This document shows, piece after piece, positions 20,101 through 30,295 of a DNA stretch of 64,000 bases (its first letter is position 1; every line of letters starts with the position of its first letter). Source of the DNA: Sisyra terminalis (taxonomy: Eukaryota > Arthropoda > Insecta > Neuroptera > Sisyridae); assembly GCA_958496175.1 (NCBI GenBank), contig OY292274.1, positions 33,767,482 to 33,831,481 of the forward strand, given 5' to 3'. Position numbers and translations under genes: made by a program. The notes under the pieces are model-generated. The model saw nothing but the letters and a program-made list of their open reading frames with translations. It did not search any database and was not told where the DNA came from.

Positions 20101-22478
20101 TTTTAAATAACAATATGGTAACTGTTGAATTTTTTTATCATGCATGTTTAACTTTATAAATCATTTTTACTCACCTAATTCTTAATATTTTAAAAGATTT
20201 CAGATTTGCATCAATCTATTTGTTGCATTTGCATAGCAAAAGTTCAGTCTTGTTTCGAGTTTAAAAAGTTATGTGGTCAAATAGGAAGTTACTTGGAATC
20301 TTTAAACGACAGTTCAATTTACAAATCCATTACTTCAACTCCAATAAGATCAATTATACAAGAAGAAAATAAGGAAATTCAATTAGAAAGTTTGAATGAA
20401 GATTATAAATTAAGAAGAGTTGACGCAAAAGAAATATCTGTAAACAATGATGGGTTAAATATTTTTGAAAATGAAGTATCTAGCGCGGAGGTTGAACTGC
20501 AAATATCATCTTGGACAAGTTATTCACAATCTAAAATTGAAATTGACGTGGAAAATTTTGAAATGAAAAATGGTAAGATTTGTGAAAAAATGCTAATGTC
20601 TACAGAGTTTACTATAGCTAATAAGGAAAACGATAGTATAGTAAAGGTTTTCGAAAATGATTTACTCAAAACTTTTCACTTTGGAAGTGTAAAATTGAGC
20701 GAATTAATGAAATCCAGGACAACATTTAAGAAGATGTATCAAATACAGAAATTTGAAAACAAACACCAATTTCAACATATAATTCCGATAGTAATACAGA
20801 AACTGATGCAAGAGTACTTTTCCCTAAAACAAATAATTCAATTATAATGTATCTTATTTTTTCAAGTCTTTATTTTTGGTATTCACTTAGGCCATTTTTT
20901 TTGTTTTATTAAAAATTATCTTTGACCAAATATAAATTTATTAAAGCTTTGAGGCTATAAAAGTTGTAAAAAAAACGATACTTTGTAACTTATCTCTTAA
21001 ATAACATTTCTATTTTTATATCAACTCTTTGACTGTCTGGATTACTGGCTTCCAACGGGGGTGGTATCGCTCCATAGTAGATTTTGGAACTTCTTAAAGA
21101 AGTGATAAAGACACAGACAGATTGGGGAAACTTTTGTTATGGAATTTTTCTTTTATTTTTTCTATATTGGTAGCATAACTTATTGTAACGCGGTACGATA
21201 GATTCTTAAAAAATTTAAAAAATTCGGAACCTATTGCCTATAGATTTATCTATATTCTGAAAAAATGGGTTAATCTGGGAAATCTCATAGTTTCAGGGAT
21301 GACCGCCAAAAAGCACAGATCAAATTTAAATATCCACAGGTGTGGAACTCTACAATTTCACCAATATATTTATTTAAAGTATAGTTAAATTTGCAGAAAT
21401 TAAAAATTAACGACTACCAAATGCTATAGTTAGTCTATCAAATCTGAAATAATTTTCTATCGTTTTAGATGGATCATTGACTGAATCCAATATTACAAAT
21501 CAACCTAAATTAGATCAATCTGCTAAAAAACCATATGTGTGTGATGTTTGTAGTAAGCGCTAATAAAGATATTATACAATGGAATTGGAATTAAAAAAAA
21601 TGTTCAAAATATATTTTTTTATTCTTAGATAAATCGTTTATCCGATCAAATAATTTAAAACAACATAAATTAATTCATACCGGGGAAGAACTATTTGTTT
21701 GCGATGTTTGTAGTAATGACTATTACGCTAAATATATTAGAAAAATCAGATGTATTGATATATTTTTTAGATAAATCATTTACTTTATTGGCTCATTTAA
21801 GAGCTCATAAACTAACACATACTGGCAACAAACTTGATCGTTACGTTTGTGATGTTTGCGGTAAGTGATAAGTTGAAATACTAAATTTCAAGTTTCAGTG
21901 AACATTTTTTTTTAGATAAATCATTTGCATTGTTCGGTAACTTAAGACAACACAAACTAATTCACACAGGAAGTAAACCTTTCGAATGCAATATTTGTAG
22001 TAAGTAATAGAAGCTATAGCGACTAACTTCAATTTTAACAGTATAGTATTTTTTTAGATAAATCATTCACTCAATTCGGTAATTTAAAAAGGCATAAACT
22101 GTCTCATTCGGAAGATAGACCTTATAATTGCGATATTTGTAGTAAGTGGTCGCTAAGGTATTCATATTTTAATTATAGAACGAAAGGTAAACTATTTTTT
22201 ATTTCAGATAAGTCCTTTTCTCAATCCAGAGTTTTATTGCGACATAAAATTATTCACACAAAAAAACCATTTATATGCAATATTTGTTGTAAGTAATAAC
22301 TTTTGTTGCAATACTACATTTTTAATATAATTGCAATATCTTCATAACACAATAGTTATATCGTCTTTAAATGCAAACCATTTACAAGCTAAAATAAATA
22401 CTTGTTTTAGGCAAATCATTTGCGGAAAAGAAAAAATTAACCAAGCACAATAAATTTGTTCACGGCAGTAAAAAATAA
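17184..22478 (+). CDS. ZAD-C2H2 zinc-finger protein, six fingers
   Basis: Exons: 17184-17306 ([12 protein letters not shown], first half of ZAD), 20197-20572 (second half of ZAD with ICCIC, then an acidic linker), then finger exons 21469-21552, 21629-21712, 21771-21860, 21916-21999, 22058-22141, 22208-22288 and 22411-22478. The ZAD pairs Cys5/Cys8 with the C-x2-C of exon 2. Every finger is cut by an intron immediately after its second cysteine, in phase 1, so each middle exon runs from K-S-F of one finger to C-x2-C of the next and is 81-90 bp. Six full C2H2 fingers result, with loosened TGEKP linkers. ZAD proteins are usually sequence-specific DNA-binding transcription factors that dimerise through the ZAD. 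The exon 2 acceptor (weak, AAAAG at 20196) and donor (20572) are my choice. The frame stays open to 20847 if that donor is skipped. The 2.9 kb first intron is full of transposons. Confidence 0.8.
17400..18290. mobile_element. foldback element with arms of about 240-320 bp
   Basis: Sequence from 17400 to 17640 reappears in inverted, diverged form from 18290 back to about 17975. Matching landmarks, outside to inside, are GTTTCCTAG, ACTACGATTCTTC (right arm ACTACGACTCTTC), CTTTTTCGATATCTCG, ACTTTCGAAATAT, CCATCAATTGTTTGTGCTAA and the GC-rich patch TCTAGAGGCGAAGCCC. The centre (17850-17935) carries a hairpin TTTCGACAGTTTTTGACTGTC. No ORF. It lies in intron 1 of the zinc-finger gene, so in that transcript it could form a long imperfect RNA duplex. 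The superfamily is unknown. Confidence 0.65.
18483..18799. mobile_element. MITE family M1, copy with duplicated right half
   Basis: The left half starts GGGCCAAATTCC and continues with the M1 signature (CAGTC-AATCTGGCA-CG, then TTTTCTACTTTG). A complete right half ends GGGACTTGAGCC at 18700 and is followed at once by a second right half of about 99 bp ending at 18799. Outer flanks GAAAAGTG and AAAAAATG agree at 6 of 8 positions, so the composite may have inserted as one unit. Non-coding, inside intron 1 of the zinc-finger gene. Confidence 0.65.
18896..19118. mobile_element. MITE family M1, intact copy with 8-bp target duplication
   Basis: A 223-bp element with terminal inverted repeats: left GGCTCAAGTCCCTTTTTGAA, right (reverse complement) GGTTAAAGTCCCTTTTACAA. 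Both then continue into TCAAATCTGG-AACGTT. It is flanked exactly by GAAAAATC at 18888-18895 and 19119-19126, a perfect 8-bp duplication. Eight-base duplications are made by hAT and P superfamily transposases. This copy defines the M1 family in this window; other copies are at 18483, 19262, 28130, 58414 and fragments at 19490 and 24855. Confidence 0.85.
19262..19446. mobile_element. MITE family M1, internally deleted copy
   Basis: Starts GGCTCATGTCC and ends AGAGACATGAGCC. The core M1 sequence is recognisable but both ends carry deletions (the TCAAATCTGG block is missing). Flanks AAAAGTAA and AAATGTAA match at 7 of 8, again an 8-bp duplication. Confidence 0.75.
19490..19585. mobile_element. 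MITE family M1, left-end fragment
   Basis: Begins GGCTCAGGTATCTTTAGAGC and keeps ACAATCTGGCAAAGTCTC-TTTTCTA, then diverges. No right end follows. It is the fourth M1 piece within 1.1 kb. Confidence 0.6.
20573..20850 (+). other. possible exon extension of the zinc-finger gene
   Basis: The frame of zinc-finger exon 2 stays open past the strong donor at 20572 (G|GTAAGA) for another 91 codons to a stop at 20845-20847, and the extra residues look protein-like (charged, few repeats). Used as is, it would give a finger-less ZAD protein. Near the end, an acceptor-like ACAG precedes a shifted frame beginning [14 protein letters not shown], which keeps phase 1 with exon 2, so part of this stretch may be an additional exon. 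I cannot decide between these. Confidence 0.35.
20851..21468. other. intronic, nothing recognised
   Basis: Between zinc-finger exon 2 and the first finger exon. No further finger, ORF or repeat copy recognised. Confidence 0.4.
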
Positions 22479-22631
22479 TATGATTAAGATACTTTCAGTA
22501 AGTGATTAAATTTCTATTAAGTAATTATTTTTAGTAAAGAAAATATTTAATTAAAACATTTTTTAGATAAATCAAACTTATTGTTGCGACAAGCTTTAAA
22601 ATTTGGAAAAAGAATGCATGCTGTTAAGTAA
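22479..22631 (+). pseudogene. vestigial seventh zinc-finger exon pair
   Basis: Directly after the stop at 22476, the same frame reads Y-D-stop-D-T-F and then A|GTAAGT at 22497. This is the shape of every other finger exon end (Y-x-C-D-I-C, then A|GTAAG) with the cysteines lost. After a 69-bp intron, TTTTAG is followed by AT-AAA-TCA (22567), the same phase-1 start as all finger exons, giving NKSNLLLRQALKFGKRMHAV and a stop at 22629. The histidine spacing is broken. A seventh finger has therefore decayed in place while its splice sites survive. Confidence 0.65.
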
Positions 22632-24854
22632 CCATTGGCTTACATTATTTGGTAACGTTTGAATGCTTTTAATTAGCTTAACTACGTCAGTAAAATATAT
22701 TTATTATGATTAAAGCTAATTTTTAGCACTTACCGTTTTGTGCAATAGAAAAACAGAACGACCAGTGGTTAATCAAACTCATAAAGTAGCTGAAATCATA
22801 AGAATTATGCAATGAATTAAATAAACATAACTTATTAGGAAGGATGCTAGCGATGTTATATAATTGTAATAATAAAAATATATAAACTTATTTTCTATGT
22901 TGAATAAGCAATCTGTTTATCTCATAAATTAATATAAAATCATCTTGAAAACGTACTTACGAATTATTATAAAAATAAAAATTTTAGTTACTTTGTAAAA
23001 AAACTAAAATATATTTCAAATTACCCTTTACTGGAAGATTTAAAGTACATAGTTTATTTATTTTGTAGTTAAATCAATAATAATTTTTGTAGAAGTAAGT
23101 TTCCGGGAAGTGATGTATGTTTTTTCCAACCCCTGAAATACCATATATCTAGAGATAATAAATCTGTTTGTATATTATTTTATAAATGTCCATCCGTAAC
23201 AATCAATCATTAAAGGTTTTATAATTAAAAAAATATACATTTTTTTCTTTATTCTTACATTATATCCTTACCTGAACCGGGCAGCTAAAACTACGTTATT
23301 TCTTAAGAATAACAATTTTCTTCTATTATGCATTACTTTTATATACATAATTCATCGAAAATTCTTGAGATATAATAAAAAAAGAAAATTACAATTTTTT
23401 GTTACGAGCATCTAAACTGCTTAAAGCTAACTAGACGTCTTTTGGTAGGAGCGATATAAAAATAAAATAGATTTTGTACATTACTTTTAAATAAAGTCAT
23501 GTATTTTCATTTCTTTTTTTCAAAAAAATCAAACTTCGTTTTTGTCAACGTCTCCTTTATATAGATATTATTATAATGTAGCACAGTCTGTTAATAATTC
23601 CTAAGCAATAAACTAGGAAGGAAGATTTCCTGAGGAAGTCTTTTCAAAGATGTCTATCAGGCGTTCAAGTATACCGTCTTATCGACCTCATTTTTCAGGG
23701 TTCTCAACAAAAGAGTCTTCTAGAAATCTTTTGATTTTCTGACTTTGAAAGAAATCAAAAAGATAAACATCATAAACTAAATAAAAATAATCTTTCGTCA
23801 AAAATATGTACTTTTTAAGAAGTCTTTTTTCTGATTGCATAAAGACCTTAAAAATCTAAGCTTTTTAAGTTTTCTAAGATGATATCTTTGAGATGTTCTA
23901 AAGACTACAGATTCGTCATTTCAAGATCAACTCAGTACTTCTTGACGAATTCTCAAAAAACTATTTTTTCTGAGGTCAAAAAATGGACTTTACGCAGAAA
24001 TCAGAATAAAGAGCTTTTTCTGACTTTTAAAAAAGAACTCTCGCGGGTTTCTTAGACATGTTTAAATTTTAAATAGGATTTCCTCAATAACTTTTAAGGA
24101 GATCATACTGTTTATTGCAAAATTATTAATTTTCTACACATATTTTTACTGTTGGCTTATGGAAAACAATAAGATCAAGAAAAAGCTATATCTAAGTTTA
24201 TTATATTCCGTTTAAAAATAAATAAAAAAATAATCTTGCGTTTTAAAATTTTTCTTGAAAAAACAAATCCAACTTTAATTATATCTCTCTCTAATGGTAT
24301 AGGCTTTCTCTATAGGTTTCTGATGTTTCTAATGCTATAGATTCGATTGTTTGAGTAATTAATCGAGATGTAAGAAATCTCGTCAGTGGTAACTGGTTTC
24401 TAGGCACTTTTAAAAAAGTATTTACAAAAGAAGATAAGAGGAGATACAATGTTTGAAAAAGGCTTTTATTAGGAAATAAGCTTATTACTAAACTATTGAT
24501 TTTACGAACTTTATGTTAGAAGTTATAAATAAAAATAGTTATATTAATAATATTGATCTTCTACTGCTAAATTCCTCATTAGTAAGTGAATGGTAGTCAA
24601 CAGAAAATGGAGGTTCCCAAGAATCTTAAATTATAATTGAGCCTCTTATAACACTATATTATACAACACGGATATATAAATTGTGGCATTTTTTCTACAC
24701 TACACGCTTTCTATAACAGGGTTTCAGAAAATTCCATACACCCCGAGCATTGAAGGATTGTGACTAAACGAATTTACATGTTTATTGATGAGTCAATAAA
24801 AAGGCTTGGATCAAAAGTAATATTTTTAAAGATTGGTTTTACAATTGCTTTATA
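22632..24854. other. intergenic, AT-rich
   Basis: Includes the likely 3' UTR of the zinc-finger gene (AATAAA at 22820). The remainder has no supportable gene. Open frames at 24760-25175 overlap a transposon fragment and look random. Confidence 0.4.
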
Positions 24855-24909
24855 TAAAGTCGAAAACGCAACGTTGTCAGATTTAAGTGTGCTAAATGGG
24901 ACTCGAAAC
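24855..24909. mobile_element. MITE family M1, right-end fragment
   Basis: About 55 bp matching the right terminus of M1 (AACGCAACGTTGTCAGATTT, then GTGTGCTAAATGGGACTCG). No left partner within 300 bp. Confidence 0.55.
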
Positions 24910-25665
24910 AAAACTATAAATGAGAGCTTGGAATTGGCTATTAAATTGAATTTTTTTTTATTAAAAAGGATCCTTTAATGGAAAGAAGTTCGAAACTCAA
25001 GAGGGAATCACAACAGATTTTGGAACCTTATAAAGATATACGTAAAGGTTTATGCGCTAAAAGCCGACAATCCCTTACTACCGATACATATTCATATAAA
25101 ATATTTTCGGTTTTGTTTTTGGAACGTAAAATCAAAATCATAATTAAAATGATACTTTCTTGTTTCCCGTTTTAATTATTTTTTGTTTTTCTGTTATATT
25201 TCTCTAATCTTCCTTATTTGTTACGTTTATGCAATATACAGACCGTAAAATCTAATAATGAAAATGATCAAGGAAGACTTGTCTATAATTTGTTTTTGAG
25301 TTTTTCTCAATTTTGTTCCTGTTATTCAATTAAGTTTTGAAAATTGAAATTTTGGAGTTTAAAAAAAGTAGGTAATGGAGGACCTGTAGGACGTAGGCTG
25401 CAGTTCACTTGGTAAATCCAGGGTTTCCTTTAAAGTCCAACTTTCCATTATTTTTCAAAGTAAGTAAATAAAGTCTCTACCCAAACTAAAAGGCTTTACT
25501 TGTCCGTTTCTCTCACTTTCCTATAAAGAATATTAACTCTGTAGAAAAAATGACCCCTCCTGAAAAAAATAAGTCTTTCTAGAAAGCATTAACAGCTTCT
25601 CAGTCTTTGAATACAAATTTATTTATTGCTGCATTAATAAGTATTTATAAAAGATCTTCCACTTA
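24910..25665. other. intergenic / 3' region of ADAT1
   Basis: No gene recognised. Minus-strand AATAAA signals at about 25617-25627 lie 40 bp past the ADAT1 stop and are the likely polyadenylation signal. Confidence 0.4.
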
Positions 25666-27238
25666 TTATCTAATAGGAAACTGTTGAAAAGATTTGTTTT
25701 TTTCTGTCCAAATTTTAAAGACTTTCCCTTTGCAAATGAACCACTGTTTTTGATACTCAGTTGCCATCAATTTTAAATCTTCATATGTTTTAATTGATTC
25801 TAAATTTATTTCAAATTGATTATTTTCCATTTGAGTAATTTCCAAAAATTGATTTAATAATTGTCGTTTACAAATTAAAACCTGTGCTTTTGGCGAGTTA
25901 AATTGTTTTCTGGTAATTCCTTGTTTACGTCCATTCACCGATACTTCTAATGGCCTAAAAATTATTAGAATTATAAACTGTATAATATATACTCTATACT
26001 GTATAATATATAATATATACTCTTCAAAAAAATAACTGCAAACCTTATTTTGTTATCACACCAAATAATACTTGAAGGGCAAGGTGTTTGGTTTTCTAAT
26101 TTATAATTAAAATCAACGTTTGATTGTAACACTATCGGGGTTATTGCAGTTAAGAAGTTATTGTTGAATCGCGTAATTAAAGCCCGATTAAAGGCGTTTG
26201 AGCAAAAAGGAGCATTTCTAGGTAAAACTATAGATGTTATATAAATTGGACAGTCAATTAGTAGGAGTAGTAAAGCTCCTTGAATTCCTAATCGAATCCA
26301 TTTGGCTATTTTATCACTGCATGAAACGGACAATGTGGGATCTCCTCTTCCTGAAAGTATAATAGAAGTAGGTTTATTTTATTATATAAATAATTGAAAT
26401 TGTTGGTCAGATATTAACCTGGTTTAGTTCGTATTGCCCCTACAATATGGTAATTAATTCCGGATAGTTGAGGATCTTTTACTGAATTATTTTTTAAACA
26501 TTTGGCTCCAGTACGATGAATATCGTTTATAGATTCTTCAGTATGTTCTGTCTTTTGATATTTTGTTAAATTGATCTCATCATTGAAGGAATTGTCAGAT
26601 TTACGTTTTAAAACATTATCTGATGAATTCATTTCATTTAAAACCGACGTTGTCTGTTTGGGGAAAATTGATGCATCGCCACAAGGTGTTTGAGTTGTAA
26701 ACATATGAAATTTAACAAAATGTTTGAGTTTACATTTTTTTGACTTAGTGTGAAAATTAAAAATGGAATTTTCGCTATTGACTAAATTTGCTATTTGGTT
26801 GTATAAGTATCTAAGGAAAGCTCTACGACATATAATTTCGGCATGTGAATCGTTTAAGACGGAACCATCTTGAACAAGACTATTTTGGCCTATACATTTC
26901 GTTCCTGTTCCCAAGCTCACTACTTTTAAGGTATTTGTTTCCAAATTTTCCTCAACGATACATGTTAGTATAGTCCATTCATTATTGTTCGGTTTGCCGG
27001 TTTTTGGCAATTTATTATAAGCATCTACACATTTTATAGCGATTTCATCTAAAATAGAGGTTATGTAATTATAATTTACTCAAAATAATATTGTAAAGAA
27101 ATGTTTGAACTTAAAATATAAATAAATAATTTTAAAATAGGCACCTTTTTGAATTTGAATTTTGTCACAGTGTATTGAACATAATGATGGTGAGGATGGT
27201 GAAGACTTTTGAATTGCATTTAAGTTTGATTTATTCAT
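25666..27238 (-). CDS. Adat1: tRNA-specific adenosine deaminase 1 (ADAT1)
   Basis: Four exons on the minus strand: 27238-27145, 27048-26419, 26350-26044 and 25954-25666, all in phase, giving 439 residues. ADAT1 converts adenosine 37 of eukaryotic tRNA-Ala to inosine. The adenosine-deaminase zinc site is complete: H100-A-E102 in [12 protein letters not shown] (zinc ligand and proton-shuttle Glu), C154 in TPCGDAS, and C252 in [11 protein letters not shown]. The N-terminal LPK-x-GKP and EWT and the [12 protein letters not shown] segment after the last cysteine are typical of ADAT1 and ADARs. No double-stranded RNA-binding domains are present, which separates it from ADAR. Length is somewhat below that of human ADAT1. 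It is isolated, with no close head-to-head partner. Confidence 0.94.
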
Positions 27239-28129
27239 GGTTCATTTTTCCTTGTTTTTATGTAGGCATTTCTGTGAATAAATTCAATGAATATAATATT
27301 GTTTTTAACTGTAATTTACCGACCGCATAAAACAGAAGTAAATCTATAATTATTAAGAGATTAAAAAAAATAATTCTATTTTTTCGAATGTACTCAACAC
27401 CATATAATAATATCGCCTTAATAGCTAAGAAGTTATTAATTTTTAATATTCAGCCAATTTAGATACAATTTTTGAGAATAATTTGCTAAGATAGGTGATT
27501 TTTTTGTTGTGTATTACTTAAAGGCCCTAAAGGTATTTGAACATGTAAATATAAAAATTTAATATTTCATTGTTTGTATTAGTCATTGAGTTTATATGAA
27601 CTTGGTTTTCTTTATACTGTAAAACAATGGTGAGCCGCATGCTTTCAATGCCGCATGGTTCAATTTGATTATAACAAGTAATTTTAAGAATACCAACTGT
27701 TATTTATATTATTTTAGAAATATTTCCAATTGTATACATTTTTTCAATTAACTACTAACTAGTCCCTGTTAAAAAAGCCTTTAAAGTTTCTTAAAAATAT
27801 GTAAATTTAAAACGATCCGAATAATTTAAAAAAAAACCGTTATGCATATTTTTTAAACATCATAATTTTAATCGCCTTTTCACCTACGAGCTCGAACTTA
27901 ACGCTGTTAATCGTTGAACGCCACAAAGATATGAGATAGAAATATATGTTCTCTTTGTTATGCTCTATCAAGAGTCGTGAGTTTGCTTGCTTGAAGGAGG
28001 TATCAGGTGGAGCCATTAATGACGGAAAAATACAAATTAAGAAAATTAGCATCTATTTTGTATTTCCTAAAATTATTTAATGCACGCATCCCGTCACACG
28101 AAAATTACATAAAATATTTTCAAATACAT
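27239..28129. other. intergenic with MITE M2 fragment
   Basis: No gene. A left-end fragment of family M2 (TCCCTGTTAAAAAAGCCTTT) lies at 27763-27800 without a right end. Confidence 0.45.
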
Positions 28130-28363
28130 GGTTTAAGTCCCTTTTAGCATAGTCAAAACTTGCAACGTTTCACTTTCTACTTTGTTTTTACTTTAATTCG
28201 CAAATAAATCGGCCCCTAATGAAAATTTGTCACAAAAGAGTTAATAATACCTTATTAGAATTGAATTAACAAAAAAAATCGCGACTAGAATAAAAATAGA
28301 ATAAAAAACAAAGTAGAAAATACAACGTTGCCAGATTTGACTGTGCTAAAAAGGACTCTAATG
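28130..28363. mobile_element. MITE family M1, full-length copy
   Basis: 234 bp. Left end GGTTTAAGTCCCTTTTAGCA, right end (reverse complement) CATTAGAGTCCTTTTTAGCA, both running into the AACGTT and TTTCTACTTTG core. The flanks AAATACAT and AAATTCTA agree only partly, so this is an old copy. Confidence 0.75.
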
Positions 28364-29011
28364 AAATTCTAGAGCTAGCCGAACATATTCGAACTAAATA
28401 AAAAGTGTTTATCGAAAGTTAAATATATTGATGCTGCGAATTTATTACTACCATCTGGTGACTTTTGAGACAACATAACTCAATCTGTTTAAAGGCGGGG
28501 TTGTGTAGTCAAGTGGAGTTATTAAACGTTATTATTATCCTTAATTTAAGTTTTAAAAATTTATTTAATACCGTTATTTAACTATTGTTTATTATCGTTC
28601 ACAAAGCTTATTTGAAACTCTAAGTGTTCCAATATAGGTTCCCATTTGGGGACCAGCTCGCCATTCTGATTCGGCTAAACCCATTCAGAAATGCATTCTC
28701 TTTAAAAGCCAAAATTATATCAAACACCACAAGGTTTATCAAAATCGATTGTAAAGTTCTCGAAGTAAGTAGATACCCGTCCGGTTCAAATATAGTGACG
28801 AGTTTATATTTCATTTTATTTTAAAGTCAGTAAAGATCTTAGTATCTATTTAACAAACGATGGTAAATAATCTTATGCGAATAGCAGAAAGGGTGATTCG
28901 GGTGATTCAATCTTAAGATACATAACTATGATCTATATTCTCAAGTTTTCCTTAAAAATGAACATGCTTTTTAAGCAAATAAAATCGCCGAAACCAGCAC
29001 CGTCTTTTTTC
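28364..29011. other. intergenic, nothing recognised
   Basis: The interval 28620-28825 is open on both strands, but neither frame resembles a known protein and I do not call it. Confidence 0.4.
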
Positions 29012-29139
29012 ATCCCTGTTAAAAAAAGCATTTAAAGGCATTTTTATTGTCTAAAAACCCATTAAAAATCATTTAAAGTTAAATACATTTTTAATGTAAT
29101 AATTTCAAAATGTCTCTAACTGCTTTTTTTAACAGGGAT
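29012..29139. mobile_element. MITE family M2, complete copy (128 bp)
   Basis: An imperfect palindrome from ATCCCTGTTAAAAAAAGCAT to its inverse ending GCTTTTTTTAACAGGGAT, with interior AAGGCATTTTTATTGTC and AAAATGTC. Other copies are at 57962-58089 and, diverged, 32436-32560, with a fragment at 27763. Flanking AT on both sides could be a 2-bp duplication as in Tc1/mariner-type elements, but this is not certain. Confidence 0.7.
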
Positions 29140-30044
29140 TTCATAATCGTGAAGATTAATTATTTTGTATTGTCACTTCTTTTTCAACACGTATGTTTTG
29201 ATTTTTCCATGGAACTATTCTTATTGGGAACTTAAAACTTGTTCTTATATAACAGGGATATTGCATAGTTTGTGTAGGAGTGGTCACTATACTATTCTAA
29301 TGTTCACTCTCTGATTTTAACACATAACTGAAGAATACGATTTTTGTTTTTACGGATATCGAATTGTTTAAATAATCGAGAAATTAATTACGATGATTGA
29401 TAGTATAAGAACTAGCGATATCGAAAAACAATTCATTTTAAAACGAATTTTTATATTCCTTTTCTTATTGAAATTAAATGAAAAAGAAGTGCATCTGACA
29501 CCCGAGAACTGAATTACCATTACTTTTTCGCAGTCTTTTTGCATCTAGCGTTTTATTAATTAAACCACTATAAATAAGAGTTATTTAGAATTGTCCGGAT
29601 GTACTCTTCAGTTAATGTTATAGCAAGTTTTATTGTACGGCATACTGGAAAGAAATAATTCACTTCCAAAGTTTAAAATACGTTTTTGGTTCGATTTATC
29701 TATGTGAAGTTCCAAAACTTTTAGAACTTATTGAAATAAAACATTGCTTTTCCAGTGTTTAAAAATGAGACAAATCTATTTGCGCAAACAATGAAAACAG
29801 AAATAATAAGCTAATAGTTTTGAACCTGGAATTGTCAGATAAGAAATCAACTTACTCAGATATACTTTTTACTTAAAAAGTTTAAAATTAAATTAGATTT
29901 TTTTGCCGACTATTGAACAGTTATATCGTTTAAACAGTATATAAAATATATTATCTTATTTATGTAAAATAATTTACAAAAGTTAACTACAATCATAAAT
30001 TTGAACAAAAGCCCAAAAAATGTATTTTTAGCGTGTTGTCCAGA
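29140..30044. other. intergenic, nothing recognised
   Basis: AT-rich, no gene, RNA or multi-copy repeat recognised. Confidence 0.4.
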
Positions 30045-30295
30045 TATGCATTGCGATGTGGCTCATCACATAGTTACGGAGCCAAATACTTCCAATACCG
30101 ACACCTCCATGTCCAATACTTCTTGATGACCAATGAGGAAGATTGCTTGACAATCGAAATACATACCTGGGTAATACGTCAAAAATACATTTGTTTGAAC
30201 TTTTGTTCAAATATATGTTTATTGTTTATAGTTTACTTTTGTAAACTATATTGCATAAATAATACCATAATACATTTTATATATTGTATAAACTG
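30045..30295 (+). repeat. dispersed repeat family R3, longest copy
   Basis: Contains TGAGGAAGATTGCTTGACAA, GGGTAATACGTCAAAAATAC, TTTGAACTTTTGTTCAAATA and an AT-rich tail, in the same order as at 893-1080. It extends further 5' than the other copies (from about 30045). Confidence 0.55.

Noticed and set aside
24760..25175. Two adjacent ORFs as a small gene
   Set aside because: The first overlaps a MITE M1 fragment, composition is random, and there is no domain or matching splice pattern.
28620..28824. Overlapping ORFs on both strands
   Set aside because: Both frames open by chance in a short non-repetitive interval; neither resembles a protein family.
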